NCBI RefSeq assembly: GCF_000003815.2
Contig: NC_049993.1
Location: forward strand, 19,899,565-19,925,501
DNA from: Branchiostoma floridae
Taxonomy: Eukaryota > Chordata > Leptocardii > Amphioxiformes > Branchiostomatidae
Direction of reading: 5' to 3'
DNA length: 25,937 nt
Below the pieces are notes generated by a model. That model did no database searches. It was not told the origin of the DNA and saw nothing but the letters and a program-made list of their open reading frames with translations. How positions within the stretch are numbered: the stretch's first letter is position 1; the number at the start of each line of letters is the position of its first letter. The translations under genes and the position numbers were made by a program. Positions 18,141 to 25,937 of this stretch are shown piece by piece.

Positions 18141-18559
18141 ACCTCCCGTCTTGCTTCTTACCAACTTGTTATTGTCTGAAGTCCCACCTCCAAGCAAGCT
18201 TGTATGTTTAGGCCAACCAATTTAATCGGTTGGTTCTTGGACTTAATAAAATGAGAGAAAAAATGCTTAACTTGAAAAAACATAATGAAAACAAAGCCAG
18301 AGGGTCAGCTTCACGCCGTGGTGCGTTCAGCAGCTTTATGAAAACTTAGTGAATACAGTCATATTCAAGTTTTCCTCATTACCCTATACTTTTATGATGT
18401 CCGCTTGCTATATCTTAATACTGCATGCGGAAAAGAAGTCAAACCCATCAAATAGCTTATGTAGAAATAGATTTAGATTAGATGTTATTTCACTTTTGAT
18501 TTACCTATGAGTATCATTTTCCTTTTTTGTTAAGTATTAATATGTATACCACTACTGCT

Positions 18560-18627
18560 TTACTTTGTATGCAATTAGCCCTCGGACATGAACTTGCAAT
18601 AAAGATTAAACTATTATTATTATTATA
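18560..18627 (+). mobile_element. LINE-like 3' end with ATT tail
   Basis: CTTTGTATGCAATTAGCCCT, CGGACATGAACTTGC, AATAAA (18598-18603) and an ATT microsatellite form the kind of 3' terminus seen in CR1/L2-like elements of amphioxus (from memory). The upstream extent is unknown; 18300-18560 may belong to it. Confidence 0.5.
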
Positions 18628-18934
18628 TGATATCCGAGAACCAATGCAAAGAAATCTATTGGCGTGGCCTTAACATGTCAGCCGAAATACTGTGGCTCCC
18701 ACTGGTGACTTGTTTGTTTCAGGATAGGGGTTGTTTGTTTACTTGTGGCACCTTGTTTTTGCGCTGTCATGTTTGTGACCAAAGGTGACAGAATCCAGAA
18801 AGTAGGTCACACTCACAGCTTCCTTGGGTCTTCTGGAGTTGGGGCAAGCAGAGATGGCAGACTTCACTCCCTTACCCTTAGGGACCGTACGGCGTTTAGT
18901 GAGGGGGGAGGGCCGGTCGCCAGAGGGTCGGGTC

Positions 18935-19027
18935 AAAAACTTTTTGCTAGGCCCTCCCCCCAGGTAAAATTTTTTTTGCTAGGCCCTCCCCCTGGCAAAA
19001 TATTTTTTTGCTAGGCCCTCCCCCCTC
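18935..19027 (+). repeat. left subterminal repeats of the Harbinger-like element
   Basis: Three copies of TTTTTGCTAGGCCCTCCCCC separated by AGGTAAAATT / TGGCAAAATA spacers, period about 33 bp. Confidence 0.9.
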
Positions 19028-19802
19028 CTATCAACTTTGAAAAAATATTCAAGACGCCAATAAAACATGCGCTCTCCTTTGGAAATGTGCTTTGCGTCCT
19101 ACTTTTTCATGATTTTCATCGCAAAGCAGATCTCTCGCCCCTAGTAAAAAAAGGAAAACAGAATGGCTCAAACTATTTGCTTAATAATAGAGGGATAAAT
19201 ATCTGCTTCATGGAGGCATAAATATTTGCATTATAGCAGCTATTTCATTGTTTTGATATCAAAACAACACCTAAAAAGCATTTGTACCTGGATTTCTAGT
19301 AGATTTGCGCCATGAAGCCGCGCGTGCCCCGCCCCTTAATTTACGTATTGCAAGCTCGCGGGCCGCCCGGAGCGGCTTGACGGAAGCCATTTTCAATGTA
19401 GATGTACATATAACGTTACACTGTATTTTAAAACTTTTTCCTGGTTCCTGTGGTGGTAATAACTTACGGTAAATCGGTGAAAAATGAAAACCAAAACGAC
19501 AACACGATTCGACTAACCAAAACTGTAGTGGGGAGGGGGGCGCCGACGCATGACGCTGATTTTCCCACGGCGGGGTAGACCGATCTCTCTAGCCGCCGGC
19601 GGGCGCGAGAACGCAGACTTGCCGGAGATCTTTTAAAAATGCCACGCTTTTTTGTCACGATTTCGTGCATTGCTTTTTTATGGGAAAATTTTCTGGTTAA
19701 ATGACATTTCTATGAAAAAAAGAATACGAGGGTTTCATGTTTTTGAGAACGACGTTTTGAACACCATGTCTGGCGCCAAAGGCACGAAGAATCGCAAGGT
19801 AG

Positions 19803-20302
19803 GTCCGGGGAAATTTTGAAATCTTGACCCTCTTAAAAGCTATTTCCTGCAGTTTGAGGGAAATATTTTGCTGGCAAACAAAGCTAACTTTAATGGCATT
19901 TCAATTTAGAAATACAAAATTAAATCCCCCCCGAACACATTATCACGATGTCGGCCACCAAAGGCGCGATGCCGGTCACGTCAAAAGAGATCCAGGGAAA
20001 TTTGCAAATCTTTACCCTCGAGCTCTGAAACGCAATTTCTTACATTTTGAGGGCAATAGGACAGGCCTGGGGTAATTTTTGCTGGCAGACTAATCTAGAG
20101 TTTGATAACATTTCTGCAAGTGAAAAAGGTTTTCGAGGGCGATGCATAAGCCCCGCCCCCTCCCCTTTCGCATTTTCACTGTGTCCCGAGCGCCAACCTT
20201 GGGCGATCCCTTGCGGAGGTCCAGAAAAATTTTGAAATCCTGACCCTCTGAAACGCTGTTTCTTGGATTTTAAGGGACAAATTTTGCTGGTAGACCAAGC
20301 TA
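19803..20302 (+). repeat. three internal tandem units of the Harbinger-like element
   Basis: A motif of the form GGTCCRGGRAAATTTTGAAATC, then TTGACCCTC, GAAACGC, TTTC, TTTGAGGG, ATTTTGCTGGCAGAC recurs at 19803-19885, 19989-20095 and 20217-20302, spaced 186 and 228 bp. Spacers also share ATTTCT and GGCGCCAAAGGC-like blocks. Confidence 0.75.
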
Positions 20303-20393
20303 TTTTTTTTTTTTGCTTGGCCCTCCCCCCAAGTCAAAATTTTTTTGCTGGGCCCTCCCCCTGACAAAATATTTTTTTGCTAGGCCCTCCCCC
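20297..20393 (+). repeat. right subterminal repeats of the Harbinger-like element
   Basis: Three copies of TTTTGCT(T/G/A)GGCCCTCCCCC with AAGTCAAAAT / TGACAAAATA spacers, in the same direction as the left set although the outer ends are inverted. Confidence 0.9.
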
Positions 20394-20441
20394 CCCTGGC
20401 GACCGGCCCTCCCCCCTCGCTAAATGCCGTACGGTCCCTTA

Positions 20442-23099
20442 CTCCTTTATTTGTGAACCCTCCAGTTCACGAGACAAAAATAGCAGCATCGAGAATATAC
20501 ATGTACAGCAACACTGTATATTACTTGGGAATCACAAAAATATACACAATCATACAGAGTGAGACATGTGAAGCCAAAATACTCTATTATACTATTAGGC
20601 AGTTGTTGTTTTTCAGAATTTGTCTGAGTGTTCAATAAGCTAATCAGGTCTAAACTATCAGATATCTCTATATCAAAATATTTCAAACTTAAGCCATTTT
20701 TGTTTTCTTGTCGCTAGATATACAGATCAGTTGAAATGGTTTTAACATTCATCGAGAAAGTCTGTACATTCGTGTAATGTTATGTTGTACATGTTTCTAT
20801 TTGAGTTACGTAACTGTGATACCTAAGAATGTGGTGAGTTGAGTATTTGCCAGGCCTTACATGTAAGACTAGTGTTCTGGAAGTCTCTGGAAGGCCTCCA
20901 GTCGTGATCTATGTTAGAAATGTAAATGCAGACATTTTTAGATCAGTGTTGTTAAATTCTGCCAAAGTGTAACATCTAGGATGAGTCCGTCTCATTTTGA
21001 CTGTTATGTCTTGATGCCGTCAAATCTTAAAACAAATAATAAGCTCTCTTAATAAGATTGCATGTCTGTAACTCTCGCGAGTTTACGTTCTGAAGTAATT
21101 GGTCATCAGTATTGAAGTAGGCGACAGTGATCGTTGAAAATTTGATCCGTGTGTACTTTTGTGTTGGAAGAAAGTTAAGCTTTGTTGAAAAAAAAACTTA
21201 GCTTACTGCTAATTAACTCTTCCATGTAGTGAGATGTGGCAAGTCCTTTTGTGTTTAATGTGCTTGAAGCAAAGAAAGAAAGTTTGCAAATCGTGTGCAC
21301 ATCGTGTGTATTTATATGGTATCTTTTAATGTTATACATGTTATAGTTTGGCTACATACATGTACATGTACATAGAAGTTAGAGGGACATGTGACTCCAA
21401 CAAGTCCTGTACTTTGTGTATCTTTTAACCGTTTCAATTTAAAGTGACGGTATGATAAGTCATAATTGGTAGAACACATGTTTTCTTGGTTATGGTTCAT
21501 ACAAGAGTCCTTGGCCCAGCTTTGGTCCCACAACTGCTTATGGAGAAGCCTGTTTGGATTTAGAAGTAAACATGGATATGAAATTTCAGGAGCAATTTTT
21601 GGCTGGCAGACTGCAGTGGTCCTGCTAAGGCTAACTCCTCCTGTTTCAGGCTTCTTGGAAAGAGGAAGTCGTACATCAGCAAGAATAGCTTTGGTTTGAC
21701 ATAGGATTGTTTTGCAGTGTTTGTAATCTTGCCAAAACTGACTGGCACAAACAATGATCATAAAAAGTTCTTTTATTATGTGTACCAAGAATCATGCAGG
21801 GAGGAAATGTATGCTGTTACTTGGCTGTAAATGTTTGTAGTAGTCACTCAGTAGAATTATCAATTATCATCAATCATTATAGACATCACAATGTAATATA
21901 CTTGGATAATTATTAGTTTTCTAAACTTCAAGGTGTCTATTTTTCTGATGATCAATGTCCATCGTCTAGGAAATTTCAATCAGATTGCAACCTCCCTACC
22001 ATTGTGATCCCTTTTTCACAGGTTTAGTCTTTTTGACAGATTTCTAGTTGTTCACAGCAGATTATCCCTCAGACCTGTTGTAGTGGCTTTCACAAATGTG
22101 TGGCCCATGGGCTACAGATGTGGAGATGGGCACCACTCCTAAGCATCTTTTACAAAATAATGCACCGTCAGCTCAAACTTAACGTAACTTTAACAGGTAC
22201 TAGTGCTGGCCAGCCAACAATGCGTTCTGCAGTTACAGCCTGTGTAAGGGTCAAAGTTTCCCGTTAAATGCTAAATCTGGCCTGCTGACCTTCACCTGAA
22301 CTGACCCCTGCCCAGCGGATGACCTAACACTTACATGTACCAACAGGCGAGAAAAATCGTTGACCATCAGATTCAGATGATATTTTTTGTGGCAAAGTGT
22401 ATCACAATTCTAACAGCTCAAAATTCTTATGAAATTCCCATCTTATACCTGTGGTTAAATTTGCAACATAACGGAAAAGTAGAACTACCGGTACATGTAC
22501 ACTTGAATGATGTAGGTGCTATTATGCTTCAGTTTGAAGAACAAAGTCCAACAACTCCAAGGCTCTATAATATATCATGTATTGTGAATTGAGGTATGAG
22601 ATTTTGATTTCTGGTTTTACTTGCAATTGCAATTGATTTATGCAAATTACATAGTGCTGATTGAAATTTCTGACATTGGAGATCTATTCTTCGAGGGGAC
22701 TATAAGTCAAAATAATAATGGTTTATGGTTTATTTGGCAGAAGCATTTTGCAGCCTTTCACATGAGAATCAAAGACAGCTGCAGAGTCAAAAACTGACTT
22801 TGGAAATACAATTACTAGTTATAATACAACTCACTGGGTAAAATACTAGTCAAGAAATTTACAGCCTTCAGATTAAAATACTATTAATATAATTTACAGC
22901 AATAAGATAATCACAGCGTTCAAAATATCTGAGTCTGTGTATGACCAGATGTGGTGCATGTTTTAGGTTTGTGTCACTGAGTTGCCAAGTACAGAAAGTC
23001 TTGCCAAAGGTTGACACACTGCAGATGTGAGGCTAGAAATAGACTCAAGAAGAAGGTCAAACTGCAAGAAAGTAACGATTGCATCAGGAAGGATCAGAC
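20442..23099. other. gene-free DNA rich in TACATGTA
   Basis: No exon or RNA gene could be supported. TACATGTA palindromes lie at 20498, 20858, 21357, 21363, 22332 and 22492. Confidence 0.35.
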
Positions 23100-23241
23100 T
23101 ACTGTAAATGCACTTAATTTCGTGGGGATTTAATTTCGCGGTAGCACCATGCACTGTAGTCTCTTACTGCCATGGAAAAATGTTCCCGGTGGTTGTAAAT
23201 TTAAACATTAAATCTCCGCGAAAGTTTTTGCATTTACAGTA
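23100..23241. mobile_element. MITE, TA/CTGTAAATGC family, copy 2
   Basis: CTGTAAATGC at 23102 and GCATTTACAG ending at 23239 are inverted ends flanked by TA. The 138 bp body (TTCGTGGGGATTTAATTTCG, CCATGGAAAAATGTTC) is a shorter relative of copy 1 at 15950. Confidence 0.85.
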
Positions 23242-24274
23242 TTTTCATAGGGAATAGGGGATCTCTGATATCTGAAAATTATGAGGAATGGACACAGTAT
23301 TGCTCAAGAGTACACAAATGTTTTCATCCACATCATGAATGTTTCCAATCCAAAGATACCAAGTCTTGAATTTTAGTGGAGTTGAAACTTTCCCATAGAA
23401 GCACTGTGGAGTTAGGCAAAGTCTGTGGCTAGTTAGGCAAGAGTTGGTAACAACACTACATAACTAAACTATGACGTAATTGTCCAGCAAAAACACCCAT
23501 GCCATTTGTAATGCTACACACATCACACGATAACTTAGAGGCTAAGATTGTTGACTTGTTGACAAGTACAGTTTGAGTCCATTTTGATTTTGCATCTTGT
23601 TTATAACATGTAGTACTACATGTAATTTGTGTAAGATTGTAAATCAGCATTAATGACTTATCAACAAATAGAGTTTGAGCAATGGTGACTGATTTCGTTA
23701 AGATATTTTTGTTAAGATATTTTTCAGTCACAAATGTGTTGCCACTACAATGTAGCACATATGGATTTTGGTTATAAAAATATTTGAAAAAAATTTGATA
23801 CTGTCACTGTGTCTATACCTTTTGTCAGATTGCTTTACTTTCTGTCATGGAGTTTGAAACAACAGTCATTGATTTCTGGATGCAGATTTTAGAGAACCGG
23901 TCAACCAATTTTTGTTTCCTATAATTTAGTAGCTGAGAACCAAACAATAGTTTTGTTCCTGCCTTGTTTTTCCCCTGAAACCAGCTGAGCTGTGGCTGGC
24001 ATGTTTTGTGTTCCTCTCAGCTTGTTTTGACAGCACAGGCTAAAATACACAGTCAGCACTTCTTCTGTGTTCTGTGCCCTGAACTAAGGGATTGTTCTAG
24101 TGTCTCTTTCCTTTGACAAAAGTTTTGTTCAAATGGATCAAATAGAACTTGCATGCATCCAGCTGATATAGCAAGATAAAGAAAAGGGAATTTAAATCAG
24201 ATTTAGGTCACTTAGGAGTTGATCTGTCTCTGGTTTGACAGGGAAGAAAGACTGTTACTGTTATAACTGTTATA
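23242..24274. other. gene-free DNA
   Basis: AT-rich. Contains TACATGTA at 23617; otherwise nothing recognised. Confidence 0.35.
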
Positions 24275-24311
24275 CAAGGAGGTTAAAAAAAAGACTTTTT
24301 TTACCTCCTTG
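24275..24311. repeat. CAAGGAGGT hairpin, copy 3
   Basis: CAAGGAGGTTAAAAAAAAG and CTTTTTTTACCTCCTTG are inverted arms (one extra base in the left arm) with a tiny AC loop. Confidence 0.85.
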
Positions 24312-25704
24312 AGTTATATATAATTGCCAGGTTTCTTGTACAACTTACAAGACAGATACTATAATTGTACTGTTACAGTAGTATATGATTACAAGGAAGA
24401 TTTATAGACACTTCAAAAAGTATAGTGTCACTTTCGTATGGTCGACAATGAAACTACAAAATACTGGGATACAGAATAAATCTTAAAATAAAACTGTACT
24501 AACTGACTAAACAATATCTGATAACAAAAATCATCATACAATCAGTGGGGCTAAACATGAGTGTCGTTATCTTTTCTGACTACAAAGCAATATTTTATGT
24601 ATTTACCTATCTTAGCATTCTGAGACAGGCGAGTTGCACCAGGGACTACATGTATACGGTTTTCATATATTAGTGCTTCTAATTTGAGAAAAATAACAGA
24701 AATCATCCAAATATAGTAAATAGCTAGACTCTATATTAATGGCTATTTACTAAAAGTAGTAGTCCACAGTCACTGTACTTTAAGCTTGCCCTCTGGTAAA
24801 TTGTACACCCTATGTGGTGGCAGGTGATGCCTTTAGGGCACTAATTGTTTAAAAATCTACAATTTACATGTATCTAGGGGGTTGTTTGTGTCATATGCTA
24901 ATTGTAAAACTATTGCTGCACCTCTCGAGACCTGTCTCCAATGTGTTATTAGGGCTGGAAAAATAGTGCCATTTTATTGCTTGTTATGTTTTTTTGGTTC
25001 TAGGTTTTTTCAACACATGCACAGAATCTAGACTTGATTCTTTTGATCTCAAATGAAATCATTGTTCCAAATAAAGTTTTGAGAGTTTTTGGGAACAGTA
25101 CGTGTTGTATGTAAAGCCATGGTCCTCTGCCCGTTGCACTTTATGAAAAGAGAAGAATTCTCCTGTATGTACTGTATACATCTCAAACAGTGAGGGAATT
25201 ACTTTTCAACACATTAAGAGCGAATGTCTGTAAGGGTCAAACAATGGTGGCACCGGTCAAAAAATAGATTTGGCTCCTTTTTTGCACAGTGATAGTACTT
25301 GGTACACAACCCCTCAAAATAGCTTTCTTTCTTCTCAGAACCCCTCGTTGCCATGGCAACAGGCCAAAGAAGTTTGGGGGCCATTTTGCCGGATTTGAGC
25401 ATTTCAAAAACATGAAAATTGGCCAACTTAAGGGCACTATCACTGAACAATGCTTTAACTAAACAACAAAGGCAGAATATGCTGATCAGAGCAATGCCTA
25501 AACTTGTATGAAATAGCAGTAAAGTTAATCTCCTGTAAATTCTAAGGCCCTGGGCAGCCTGAATACAATACACTGTTTTCAGGTTGTAAAGAATCTGAAA
25601 TTTTGCCCAACTTCAAAGCACTGAAAGTCCATAAGTATAAAGTATTTTCGCTTGCAATTTACTACAAATAATAACCTACTATAGTGCTATTAGATGAATG
25701 CTAG
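24312..25704. other. gene-free DNA
   Basis: TACATGTA at 24647 and 24865. A 119-codon minus-strand frame (25214-25573) has no recognisable domain and may be chance or a dispersed repeat. Confidence 0.35.
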
Positions 25705-25705
25705 C

Positions 25706-25937
25706 AAAGTTTGGGTTCTTGTTTTGTTGTTATGCAATCGTCCGTCGAAGTGGGTCAAATTTCATGATTTTGATAATATGTCATTTTATGCTCTTTTTAA
25801 ACAATCATAAGTCCCATACCAAAGTTGCTCTGCAATTAAAATTCACATGGATTATAAACTAATGCATTGTCTATCAAATGCACGATGTAAAGTTAGGGTT
25901 CTTGTTTTGTTGCTACGTAATGTCCTTTAAAGTGGGT
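25706..25937 (+). repeat. 183-bp spaced direct repeat at the window end
   Basis: AAAGTTTGGGTTCTTGTTTT (25706) recurs as AAAGTTAGGGTTCTTGTTTT (25889), each followed by GTTG, a TACG/TATG-like block, GTCC and AAGTGGGT. This could be two units of a longer satellite continuing past the window. Confidence 0.7.

Larger units (their letters stand above)
18878..20441. mobile_element. Harbinger-like non-autonomous DNA transposon
   Basis: Ends 18881-18923 and 20396-20438 are 43 bp terminal inverted repeats starting GGGACCGTACGGC, with only two mismatches. TTA flanks both ends (18878-18880, 20439-20441), matching the three-base TWA duplications of PIF/Harbinger elements. The 1558 bp body has no transposase or Myb-like protein. 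It has GGCCCTCCCCC subterminal repeats and three internal tandem units. Young age is suggested by the near-identical ends. Confidence 0.85.

Noticed and set aside
22050-22145. Short exon-like stretch ending in a Cys/Gly/His-rich peptide
   Set aside because: No homologous family, a stop codon just upstream and no convincing acceptor.
25214-25573. 119-codon minus-strand frame with a hydrophobic segment
   Set aside because: No family recognised, no splice or codon bias support; an overlapping frame is also open, so probably chance or repeat.

Overview
The window looks like nuclear DNA from an invertebrate deuterostome, most likely a cephalochordate (amphioxus). The one secure gene is the 5' part of an animal HMG-CoA synthase of the cytosolic HMGCS1 type, split by introns. 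The surroundings are AT-rich, unannotated and densely packed with short, degraded, non-autonomous transposons, SINEs and minisatellites. Two assembly gaps (275 N at 10389-10663, 100 N at 14687-14786) show a draft assembly. The species is an inference from gene structure and repeat style, not proven.

Layout: 1-1305 lies upstream of the coding start. It carries a strong palindrome, a SINE with a 5S rRNA-derived head, and a MITE with inverted ends and a GATAT target duplication. A good 3' splice site at 1305 implies an upstream non-coding exon. Coding exons lie at 1315-1590, 2444-2618 and 2989-3114 on the + strand. Together they encode about the first 192 residues, including the catalytic Glu and Cys of the thiolase-like fold. 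Intron 1 holds a LINE reverse-transcriptase C-terminal remnant and a 46/42 bp inverted repeat; intron 2 begins with a GT microsatellite.

From 3115 to the end no further HMG-CoA synthase exon could be recognised. Either intron 3 is at least about 22.8 kb (or an exon sits in a gap), or the gene is interrupted or misassembled. This long stretch is a repeat landscape: several MITE families present in two or three copies (GGGTCTGCATG ends; TA/CTGTAAATGC ends; GCCTCCAT...AGGCTCT foldbacks; a 218 bp repeat in inverted copies 4.4 kb apart), a CTTT tract, a tRNA-derived SINE, a LINE 3' tail, and two minisatellites each interrupted by a transposon. It also holds a 1558 bp Harbinger-like element (43 bp inverted ends, TTA duplication).

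A possible second gene is hinted at by a short minus-strand open segment at 10664-10782 that abuts the first gap. Its peptide (NYFGPGAKNITIDNNGPV core) is glycine/asparagine-rich and could be the N-terminal exon of an unknown protein.

Most unusual observations: the 5S-like RNA head whose helices are closed by complementary but non-canonical pairs; the HMGCS intron 1 whose first bases copy the start of exon 2; small CAAGGAG hairpins whose two arms vary together; and a marked excess of the palindrome TACATGTA.
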